Shown: in pieces, positions 1-5,801 of the stretch
Layout: each line of letters opens with the position of its first letter
Numbering within the stretch: position 1 is the first letter of the stretch
Source: SVQP01 sp045652835
GTDB taxonomy: Bacteria > Bacillota > Clostridia > Oscillospirales > CAG-272
DNA length: 6,992 nt
Assembly: GCA_045652835.1 (NCBI GenBank)
Contig: JAZOLE010000113.1
Coordinates: 1-6,992, forward strand
Direction of reading: 5' to 3'
Position numbers and translations under genes: made by a program
The notes under the pieces: model-generated
Databases searched by the model: none
What the model saw: only the letters and a program-made list of their open reading frames with translations
Told to the model about the DNA's origin: nothing

Positions 1-1026
1 GATATCGGTATCGACCTTGGTACCTGCTCGGTGCTCGTGCACGTGGATGGCAAGGGTATCGTGCTCAATGAGCCCAGCGTGGTCGCTATGGATACCACAA
101 CAGATAAAGTCGTTAAGGTCGGTAAAGAGGCGCTTGCCATGATCGGCAGAACGCCCGATCATATCACAACTATGCGACCGCTGAAAAACGGCGTGATCAG
201 CCAGTATGACGTCACGCTGCATATGCTCCAGTATTTCATTCGCCGTGCCTGCGGTAACACCATGTTCCGTCCTCGCGTTATGATCGGCGTGCCTACGGGC
301 ATTACCGAAGTCGAGGAGCGTGCCGTGCTTGACGCTGCAGCCGAGGCTGGCGCACGCAGAACCTTTTTGATCGAGGAGCCCAAGGCTGCACTCATGGGTG
401 CAGGCGTGGATATCAATTCTCCCATCGGCAATATGATCATTGACGTGGGCGGCGGTACGACCGATATCGCGGTGGTCGCTATGGGCGGCATCGTGGTGTC
501 CGAATCGGTCAAAATTGCAGGCGATAAGTTTGACCAGGCAATCATGCAGTACGTGCGCCGCCAGTATAATTTACTGATCGGTGAGCGCACCGCTGAAGCA
601 ATCAAAATTCAGATCGGCGCTGTGTATGACCACGGCGAGGCAAAGACCATTTCAGTCAAGGGACGCGATCTCGGTACGGGTATGCCCCGTGTGATCACGC
701 TTTCCTCCAAGGAAATGATGGAGGCAATGATCGAGCCCGTAACCGCAATTCTGGATTCGGTTTGCGCCATCATCGAGCGCACGCCCCCCGATCTACTGGG
801 CGACATTCTCAAAAACGGCATTTACATGGCAGGCGGCGGCAGCTTGCTCTACGGACTTGACAAGCTGATCACCCGTGTGACCGGCATTAAGACCACAGTT
901 GCCAAAAACCCCATTTCCTGCGTTGCGATGGGCACGGGTAAGTACCTTTCCACCATCGGGCAGTTCCGCGATAGCGTGGGCGGCCTGACGCGCGATGCAG
1001 ACACCAAGCAAAATAACAAGAAGTAA
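1..1026 (+). CDS. mreB: MreB/Mbl-family rod shape-determining actin (5' partial)
   Basis: Bacterial actin homologue that polymerises on the inner face of the cytoplasmic membrane and guides the elongasome during lateral wall synthesis. The reading frame is open from base 1 and gives 341 visible residues. It begins in the phosphate-1 loop (IGIDLGT at visible residues 2-8), so only about four N-terminal residues are missing; the GTG at 31 lies inside this conserved motif and is not the true start. Other landmarks are GKGIVLNEPSVVA (17-29), IEEPKAA (124-130), the phosphate-2 loop DVGGGTTDIAV (148-158), GDKFD (174-178), GERTAE (194-199) and the adenosine-loop motif AGGGSLLYG (277-285). The text after the P-loop, VLVHV, resembles B. 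subtilis Mbl (VLIHV) more than MreB. No mreC or mreD follows, which also suits an Mbl-like paralogue. The C-terminus is a polar Lys/Asn tail. Family membership is certain; MreB versus Mbl is inference. Confidence 0.96.
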   Translation, partial: DIGIDLGTCSVLVHVDGKGIVLNEPSVVAMDTTTDKVVKVGKEALAMIGRTPDHITTMRPLKNGVISQYDVTLHMLQYFIRRACGNTMFRPRVMIGVPTGITEVEERAVLDAAAEAGARRTFLIEEPKAALMGAGVDINSPIGNMIIDVGGGTTDIAVVAMGGIVVSESVKIAGDKFDQAIMQYVRRQYNLLIGERTAEAIKIQIGAVYDHGEAKTISVKGRDLGTGMPRVITLSSKEMMEAMIEPVTAILDSVCAIIERTPPDLLGDILKNGIYMAGGGSLLYGLDKLITRVTGIKTTVAKNPISCVAMGTGKYLSTIGQFRDSVGGLTRDADTKQNNKK

Positions 1027-1042
1027 AGTGTAGGGAATCACT

Positions 1043-2476
1043 ATGAAGTACATCATCGAGGGCTATCAGCCCAAGAAACTGTTTGAATTTTTCGAGGAGA
1101 TCTGCGCCATTCCGCACGGCTCGGGCAACGAGGCAGGCATTGCGGATTATTTGGTCGAGTTTGCCAAGGCGCGCGGACTTGATTGCCACCGTGACGCGGT
1201 CAATAACGTGTTTATCAAAGCTCCCGCAACCAAAGGGCTTGAGGATCGCCCCGCTGTTTTGCTGCAAGGACATACCGACATGGTGTGCGAGAAGAACAAT
1301 GATACCGAGCATGATTTTACCCGTGATGCACTCAAGCTGTTTATCGAAGACGGCTGGCTGGGCGCACGCGGCACCACGCTTGGCGGTGATGACGGCATTG
1401 CGGTTGCCATGATGATGGCGATTCTTGACGGACAGATGCCGCACCCTGCTGTGGAGTGCCTTTTCACGGTTGAGGAAGAGGTAGGACTGTTGGGCGCGGA
1501 AAGCTTCGACTATTCTTTGGTCAGCGCTTCGCGCATGATCAATATGGACAGCGAGGACGAATCCTGCGTAACCGCAGGCTGCGCAGGCGGCTTGCGCACC
1601 GATCTGACCATTCCCGTGGAGTATACCGATGCAAAGGGAACTGCCATCGAGATTAAGATCGGCGGACTTGCAGGCGGTCACTCGGGTGCAGACGTGCACC
1701 GCGGACGCGCCAACGCCAATAAGCTGCTGGGCAGAATTCTGCTCGCGCTTTCCAAGGATTTTGATTTTAAGCTGTGCAGCATTGCGGGCGGCAGCAAGGA
1801 TAACGCCATTCCGCGTGAGAGCGTAGCTGTGATTTGCGGTGAGAGCTTGGAAGGCTTTGCCGATCGTGCACAAAAGCTGGCAGGAGAGATGTTTGCCGAA
1901 ATGTGCGCTGAGGATTCGGGCTTTACTTTGCAAACCAATCCCGTGCCCGCGCCTGCCACTTGCCTTGATCAGGGCAGCACCGCGCGCGTGATCTGTGCCA
2001 TTGCAACCGTAGCAAACGGCGTGATCGCCATGAGCAACAATATTGAGGGCTTGGTGGAGTATTCCCGTAACTTGGGCATCATTCGCACCGAGCAGGATAG
2101 CGTGCACTTAACGCTTTCCTCGCGTTCCGCAATCGAGAGCCAGTTGGATGCTTCGATTTGTGAGCTGGATGCTCTTGCAATGCTTTGCGGCGGCAGCGCG
2201 CGTCATCATTCGCGCTATCCAGGCTGGAGCTATGCAAAGCAGTCGCCGATCAGAGATGAGTATTTGGCTGCATATGCCGCTTTGTTTGGCAAGACCCCCG
2301 AGGTCAGCGTCATTCACGCAGGACTTGAGTGCGGCATTATCCGCTCCCGCTTGCCCGAGATGGATATGATTTCGGTAGGCCCCAATATGCGCAACATCCA
2401 CTCGCCCGACGAGAGATTGGATCTTGCCTCCTGCGAACGCTTCTGGCAGGTCATCGCCCATATTATGAGCAAATAA
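1043..2476 (+). CDS. pepD: Aminoacyl-histidine dipeptidase (Xaa-His dipeptidase, peptidase family M20)
   Basis: Cytosolic dinuclear-zinc exopeptidase that hydrolyses Xaa-His dipeptides such as carnosine and other unblocked dipeptides, feeding amino-acid recycling. The 477 residues are close to E. coli PepD (485). By family pattern, the metal ligands and catalytic residues are H77 and D79 in LLQGHTDMVCEKN, D116 in TTLGGDDG, the E144-E146 run in TVEEEVGLLGA (E145 general base, E146 ligand), D169 in NMDSEDE and H453 in NIHSPDE. GGHSGADVHRGRANA (211-225) belongs to the inserted lid/dimerisation domain, whose His (213) contributes to the active site. All key residues are present, so it should be active. 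The start is ATG 1043, six bases after a weak AGGGA ribosome binding site (1032-1036) and only 16 nt after the mreB stop, which suggests co-transcription or translational coupling. A hairpin terminator follows. It has no signal peptide. Confidence 0.95.
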   Translation: MKYIIEGYQPKKLFEFFEEICAIPHGSGNEAGIADYLVEFAKARGLDCHRDAVNNVFIKAPATKGLEDRPAVLLQGHTDMVCEKNNDTEHDFTRDALKLFIEDGWLGARGTTLGGDDGIAVAMMMAILDGQMPHPAVECLFTVEEEVGLLGAESFDYSLVSASRMINMDSEDESCVTAGCAGGLRTDLTIPVEYTDAKGTAIEIKIGGLAGGHSGADVHRGRANANKLLGRILLALSKDFDFKLCSIAGGSKDNAIPRESVAVICGESLEGFADRAQKLAGEMFAEMCAEDSGFTLQTNPVPAPATCLDQGSTARVICAIATVANGVIAMSNNIEGLVEYSRNLGIIRTEQDSVHLTLSSRSAIESQLDASICELDALAMLCGGSARHHSRYPGWSYAKQSPIRDEYLAAYAALFGKTPEVSVIHAGLECGIIRSRLPEMDMISVGPNMRNIHSPDERLDLASCERFWQVIAHIMSK

Positions 2477-2489
2477 AATGAGAGTATTG

Positions 2490-2529
2490 CGACCGTGCAC
2501 AATTTACGTGCACGGTCGTTTAGCGTTTT
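2490..2529 (+). terminator. Rho-independent terminator after pepD
   Basis: A perfect 11-bp inverted repeat (arms 2490-2500 and 2508-2518, CGACCGTGCAC / GTGCACGGTCG) encloses a 7-nt loop. It starts 13 nt after the pepD stop. The downstream T-tract is interrupted (TTT, then AGCG, then TTTT), so termination may be less sharp than at a classic site. It most likely ends the mreB-pepD transcript and insulates the strong promoter about 45 bp downstream. Confidence 0.8.
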
Positions 2530-2561
2530 GCACAAAAAAAGAAGTGGTTGCAGGTTTTCTC

Positions 2562-2590
2562 TTGACATATGGGAAAATATAGTGTACAAT
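2562..2590 (+). promoter_or_regulatory. Consensus sigma-A promoter for the solute-binding protein gene
   Basis: A perfect -35 TTGACA (2562-2567) and a -10 TACAAT (2585-2590, one mismatch to TATAAT) are separated by 17 bp. Transcription should begin near 2597, giving a leader of about 50 nt. An A-rich stretch lies just upstream (2532-2542). The high match to consensus predicts strong constitutive expression unless an operator overlaps. I saw no clear operator or catabolite-response (cre) palindrome. Confidence 0.85.
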
Positions 2591-2602
2591 GAAGAGTGCA
2601 AG

Positions 2603-2621
2603 ATGGGTGAAGTATGCCCAT
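2603..2621 (+). other. Small leader hairpin upstream of the solute-binding protein gene
   Basis: ATGGG (2603-2607) pairs with CCCAT (2617-2621), extendable by one G-U pair, in the 5' untranslated leader. It starts a few bases after the predicted transcription start and leaves the ribosome binding site free. A 5' hairpin in this place could stabilise the mRNA. It is short enough to occur by chance. Confidence 0.3.
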
Positions 2622-2633
2622 ATTAGATTTTTT

Positions 2634-2638
2634 GGAGG
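2634..2638 (+). promoter_or_regulatory. Ribosome binding site fixing the lipoprotein start
   Basis: GGAGG lies nine bases before ATG 2648. An earlier ATG at 2641 is only two bases from the site and in another frame, so 2648 is the start; the signal peptide that follows confirms it. Confidence 0.85.
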
Positions 2639-2647
2639 TAATGCAAT

Positions 2648-4153
2648 ATGAAAAAGCTTCTTTGCATGTTGTTGGCTCTTTTGATGCTGTCATCGCTGCT
2701 GGTTGCGTGTGCAAACAACCAAGGCACTGAGCAGGATTCTCAGAGCGACAATACAGAGCAGGAAACCGGTGACCCCAACTATACCGACAACGTGCCCGAT
2801 CTCTCGTTCGGTGGAGAGACTATTACCATTCTTTCCAGAGATCAGTTCGGTGTAAACGACGAATTTTTCTCTGAGTCCAGCTCTGACACGCAGAGTGACG
2901 TTGTGGCGCACGCCGTCTATACCAGAAACATGGCAATTGAGGACAGACTGGACGTATCCTTAGAAATGCTGCTCGAGCTTGAGCCGATTGAAAAGCACAG
3001 CACGGCAATCAAGGGCGGTTCTGCGGATTACGATATCGTAACCGATTCCACTTTCCGTGCTATTCAGGCAGTACTCAAGGGCGAGTTTTTGAACCTGCGC
3101 GATATGCAGTATATCGACCTGGATAAGTACTACTGGACTCAGGGCTATAACGACATCGTATCGTTTGGCGAAAACAATAAGCAGTACCTTGCATCCGGTG
3201 CACTTGCACTCTCTATGTTCCGTTACATGTTTGTAACCGTATACAACAGAGAAGTGTTCAATGACCTGGGCGAGACCGATCTGTATGAAGTCGTAAACAA
3301 CGGCGAATGGACGCTGGATTATCAGCATAAGATCATTGCCGACAGATATCAGGATACCGGTGAGTCCGTTAACAAGAAGGACCAGACCGACATGTACGGT
3401 CTGATCACGGGTGACACGGTCAGCGTTGACCCTTACTGCGTAGCAGCTAACGTACAGCTGGTCAGCAAGAATGAGGACGGCCAGTGGTTCTACAACACCG
3501 ACCAGTTTGATAGAACTGTCGAACTGTGCGAAAAGATCCAGGCGCTGTACAATGACGCCTCCACCTACGTATTCAAGACCGCTACCTATGACGATACGGG
3601 TAAGACCGACATCGTTGAAGCATTTGCAAAGAGCGGCAGTATGATGGCAACCGTACAGGTATTCGCGCTGGAAACCAACGTTGGCGACCTTGCTGAATTT
3701 GACTACGGTATTGCTCCCATGCCCAAGTTTGATGAAAATCAGGAAAATTACGCAACCTACGTACAGGACCAGGTAACCGGTATCGGCGTTTCCAGCTCTA
3801 TTGCTGATGAGGATACGCTGGCTATGATGAGCGCTGTATTGGAGTGCATGGCTTCCGAGAGCTACGCAACCGTTGTGGATGCATACTACTCCACCGCACT
3901 TTCTTACCAGTACCTGCAGAACCCCGAGTCCAAGGAAATGCTGGATCTGATCTACAATTCTCTGACCTTTGACTTCACGGGCGCTTGCTCCAACATCATT
4001 ATGAACAACGGCGGTCAGTCCCTGCGTGACGTGCTCCGTCTTCTGTTCTCGGGCAAGTCCACCAAGCTGGGCTCTACCCTGACCAAGTGGGAAAAGAGCA
4101 CCAACAAGGCGCTGGGCAAGGTCAACGACTTCCTGGCTGAGCTGGAATATTGA
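2648..4153 (+). CDS. Extracellular solute-binding lipoprotein of an ABC transporter (family 1-like, probably carbohydrate)
   Basis: Lipid-anchored substrate-capture protein on the outer face of the membrane, 501 residues. The N-terminus is a lipoprotein signal peptide: Lys-Lys, a hydrophobic stretch (4-19) and lipobox LVAC with the modified Cys at 21. Residues 22-50 form a polar, acidic Gln/Ser/Thr/Asp linker. The binding domain starts near GETITIL (56-62). Typical features of large Clostridial/Paenibacillus sugar-type binding proteins follow: YDIVTDSTF (128-136), KGEFLNLRDM (144-153), YNREVFNDLG (199-208), NNGEWTLDYQ (217-226) and FDYGIAPMPKFDENQENY (351-368). The substrate cannot be read from sequence. 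No permease or ATPase gene is adjacent, and the gene has its own promoter and terminator, so it is either an orphan receptor or works with a transporter encoded elsewhere. Arg codons are mostly AGA and CGT, and Phe/Tyr/Asn favour C-ending codons, unlike the CGC-rich neighbours; this fits high expression (inference). Confidence 0.9.
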   Translation: MKKLLCMLLALLMLSSLLVACANNQGTEQDSQSDNTEQETGDPNYTDNVPDLSFGGETITILSRDQFGVNDEFFSESSSDTQSDVVAHAVYTRNMAIEDRLDVSLEMLLELEPIEKHSTAIKGGSADYDIVTDSTFRAIQAVLKGEFLNLRDMQYIDLDKYYWTQGYNDIVSFGENNKQYLASGALALSMFRYMFVTVYNREVFNDLGETDLYEVVNNGEWTLDYQHKIIADRYQDTGESVNKKDQTDMYGLITGDTVSVDPYCVAANVQLVSKNEDGQWFYNTDQFDRTVELCEKIQALYNDASTYVFKTATYDDTGKTDIVEAFAKSGSMMATVQVFALETNVGDLAEFDYGIAPMPKFDENQENYATYVQDQVTGIGVSSSIADEDTLAMMSAVLECMASESYATVVDAYYSTALSYQYLQNPESKEMLDLIYNSLTFDFTGACSNIIMNNGGQSLRDVLRLLFSGKSTKLGSTLTKWEKSTNKALGKVNDFLAELEY

Positions 4154-4174
4154 TCTATTGTTTCAAATTATAAG

Positions 4175-4205
4175 AAAAACGAGAGTGGCTTGCCACTCTC
4201 GTTTT
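4175..4205. terminator. Bidirectional Rho-independent terminator between convergent genes
   Basis: A perfect 9-bp stem (4180-4188 with 4193-4201; CGAGAGTGG / CCACTCTCG) has a CTTG tetraloop that could close to a 10-bp stem. AAAAA (4175-4179) precedes it and TTTT (4202-4205) follows, so both strands read as stem plus U-tract. It sits 22 nt after the solute-binding protein stop and 5 nt after the malQ stop, and should end both transcripts. Confidence 0.9.
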
Positions 4206-4210
4206 GTTTA

Positions 4211-5677
4211 TTATTGATTTCTGCCGCTTGCATCCGTGAGCTTGCGGATGTGATTTTTAAGCGCAGCCTTGTCATAATTTTTGGCAAGACGCCATTTCCA
4301 GTTATCGCCAAGCGTGCCGGGGGTATTGATGCGCGCTACGTCATCAAGCCCTAAGTAGTCCTGCATGGGAATGATGCAAAAGTCCGCGCAGCTGTCCATG
4401 GCGTAGCGAATCAGGCGGTCAAGATCCTTGGAGCCTTTATAGGAAGGCACGGCGCGTTCAAAACGGACGCGAGGGTCATACGTGCGATCCACCAGCCAGC
4501 CCTGCGTGGTGCGGTTGTCATGCGTGCCGGTATAAACCACGCAATTTTCGGTGTAATGCGGAGGCAGGTAATCGCTGTCCTCGCTGTCAAATGCGAATTG
4601 CAGCACCTTCATGCCGGGGTATCCGAGTTGCTTGAGCATCTTATGCACCTTTGCGTCAAGATCGCCAAGGTCCTCGGCAATCAGCGGCAAACGGTAGCCA
4701 AATCTCTGCTCCAGTTCAATGAACATGCCTGCCCCGGGGCCGTTTTTCCACTTGCCGTTGATCGCGGTGGTTTCGCCTGCAGGGATCGACCAGTAGTTGC
4801 AAAAGCCTCTGAAATGGTCAATGCGCACAATGTCAAAGAGCGAGAAGGCAACGCGCAAACGCTCGTACCACCAGTTGTAGTTGTCCTGCTTCATCGCCTT
4901 CCAATCATAGAGCGGATTGCCCCAAAGCTGACCGGTCTCGGAGAAGTAGTCGGGCGGTACGCCTGCCACGGTTTTGGTCATGCCCTTGGCGTTCAGGCAG
5001 AACATAGTGGGATTTGCCCATACGTCTGCGCTGTCATCGGCAACGTAGATCGGCATGTCACCCACAAGCGAGATGCCATGCGCCTTGGCGTATGCGTGCA
5101 TCTGCTCCCATTGGGTAAAGAACGTGTACTGCAAAAACTTCCAGAATTTGCATTCGTTTTGGTCAATTATCTTGTCCGCAGGCAAGGTGTCCTTGCGACG
5201 GTCGGCAAGCGCCCAGGTGTTGCGGCCCTGAAAATCATACGTGCCCTTGATCGCCATAAAGGTGGCGTAATCATCCAGCCAAAAGGCGTGACGCGTGCAA
5301 AATTCCTCGTAATCGGGGTACTTGCTTGCATCAAAGCGTGAAAATGCGAGGCGCAAGAGGGGATAACGCGCGTAATATACGTGCGCGTAATCCACGTACT
5401 CGGTGGTGGGAGGCTGATCAGCAGCCTCTTTTTTGGTCAGCAGCCCCTGCTCGATCAGCGCTTCGATGTCAATAAAATACGGGTTGCCTGCAAATGCGGA
5501 CGGGGACTGATAGGGCGAGTCACCGTAGCTAGTTTGGTGAATGGGCAAAAGCTGCCAGATTTTTTGGTTGCTTGCGCCCAGAAAATCGATAAATCTGTAG
5601 GCTTCCTTGCCCAAGGTACCAATGCCGTAGGGCGAGGGAAGAGAGGAAAGGGGGAGAAGGATCCCGGCTTGCTTCAT
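4211..5677 (-). CDS. malQ: 4-alpha-glucanotransferase (amylomaltase, GH77)
   Basis: Cytosolic enzyme that moves segments of alpha-1,4-glucans between maltooligosaccharides and releases glucose, in maltodextrin or glycogen metabolism. The 488 residues match the compact bacterial form (about 500, e.g. Thermus) and lack the long N-terminal extension of E. coli MalQ. Motifs include the SSLPSPYGIGTLG N-terminus (11-23), SPYQSPSAFAGNPYFID (54-70), GDMPIYVADDSADVW (206-220), nucleophile D287 in VRIDHFRG, acid/base E335 in IAEDLG, transition-state stabiliser D387 in TGTHDN, and NTPGT (451-455). The start is set at ATG 5677, five bases after GGAGG (5683-5687 on the minus strand). An in-frame TTG at 5689 overlaps that ribosome binding site and is rejected. 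After HDN this protein has R389, where many family members have Asp. The gene stands alone with its own promoter and shares a terminator with the convergent binding-protein gene. Confidence 0.96.
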   Translation of the reverse strand: MKQAGILLPLSSLPSPYGIGTLGKEAYRFIDFLGASNQKIWQLLPIHQTSYGDSPYQSPSAFAGNPYFIDIEALIEQGLLTKKEAADQPPTTEYVDYAHVYYARYPLLRLAFSRFDASKYPDYEEFCTRHAFWLDDYATFMAIKGTYDFQGRNTWALADRRKDTLPADKIIDQNECKFWKFLQYTFFTQWEQMHAYAKAHGISLVGDMPIYVADDSADVWANPTMFCLNAKGMTKTVAGVPPDYFSETGQLWGNPLYDWKAMKQDNYNWWYERLRVAFSLFDIVRIDHFRGFCNYWSIPAGETTAINGKWKNGPGAGMFIELEQRFGYRLPLIAEDLGDLDAKVHKMLKQLGYPGMKVLQFAFDSEDSDYLPPHYTENCVVYTGTHDNRTTQGWLVDRTYDPRVRFERAVPSYKGSKDLDRLIRYAMDSCADFCIIPMQDYLGLDDVARINTPGTLGDNWKWRLAKNYDKAALKNHIRKLTDASGRNQ

Positions 5678-5682
5678 ACAAA

Positions 5683-5687
5683 CCTCC
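5683..5687 (-). promoter_or_regulatory. Ribosome binding site deciding the malQ start
   Basis: GGAGG on the minus strand, five bases before ATG 5677. It selects this ATG over the TTG four codons upstream, which would put the ribosome binding site inside the coding region. Confidence 0.85.
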
Positions 5688-5708
5688 AAGGTTGAAATAT
5701 TACCTGTT

Positions 5709-5737
5709 ATTATACCATATAAGGGGCGTTTTGTAAA
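5709..5737 (-). promoter_or_regulatory. Sigma-A promoter of malQ with extended -10
   Basis: Read on the minus strand: -35 TTTACA (5737-5732, one mismatch), 17-bp spacer, perfect -10 TATAAT (5714-5709), preceded by TGG to give an extended -10 (TGnTATAAT). Transcription should begin near 5702, leaving a leader of about 25 nt. No clear cre or other operator palindrome is visible, although the enzyme's role would make carbon-source control plausible. Confidence 0.85.
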
Positions 5738-5744
5738 GCAAATC

Positions 5745-5773
5745 TTGACTTTTTTGCAAATTCATGTTACACT
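5745..5773 (+). promoter_or_regulatory. Sigma-A promoter of the YifB/ComM gene with extended -10
   Basis: -35 TTGACT (5745-5750, one mismatch), 17-bp spacer, -10 TACACT (5768-5773, two mismatches), helped by an upstream TGT (5765-5767) that forms an extended -10. The start point should fall near 5780, giving a leader of about 22 nt. Only 7 bp separate its -35 box from that of the divergent malQ promoter. Confidence 0.75.
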
Positions 5774-5790
5774 AAAATAAAGAAAATTTT

Positions 5791-5795
5791 GGAGG
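5791..5795 (+). promoter_or_regulatory. Ribosome binding site of the YifB/ComM gene
   Basis: GGAGG six bases before ATG 5802. The protein N-terminus at this ATG (MLSEIYSAGLYGIDGF) matches the usual family start, so the start is secure. Confidence 0.85.
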
Positions 5796-5801
5796 CGCGA
5801 A

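Noticed and set aside
1027..1042. Short inverted repeat AGTG / CACT flanking the pepD ribosome binding site
   Set aside because: Only 4 bp with an 8-nt loop. It could mask the site in principle, but it is far too weak to call a regulatory hairpin.
887..2107. Long minus-strand open frame (about 400 codons) opposite mreB and pepD
   Set aside because: It lies antisense to two genes with complete, well-conserved motifs. Its translation is rich in His, Ala and Cys with no recognisable domain, and it has no convincing RBS. It is a by-product of codon bias on the coding strand.
2477..2647. Riboswitch or small RNA in the gap before the solute-binding protein
   Set aside because: The gap is accounted for by a terminator, a promoter and a leader of about 50 nt, too short for a known riboswitch class. 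Only one minor hairpin is present.
4520..5341. Plus-strand open frame of about 270 codons opposite malQ
   Set aside because: Fully antisense to a gene with all catalytic residues intact. The translation resembles no family I know, and I found no promoter or RBS for it.
5678..5689. Upstream TTG start for malQ adding four residues
   Set aside because: The TTG overlaps the GGAGG ribosome binding site, and the family N-terminus begins at the ATG.
5731..5760. Possible cre (catabolite control) site between malQ and comM
   Set aside because: The text TGTAAAGCAAATC lacks the central CG and the second half-site of the cre consensus. It is explained by the two -35 regions.
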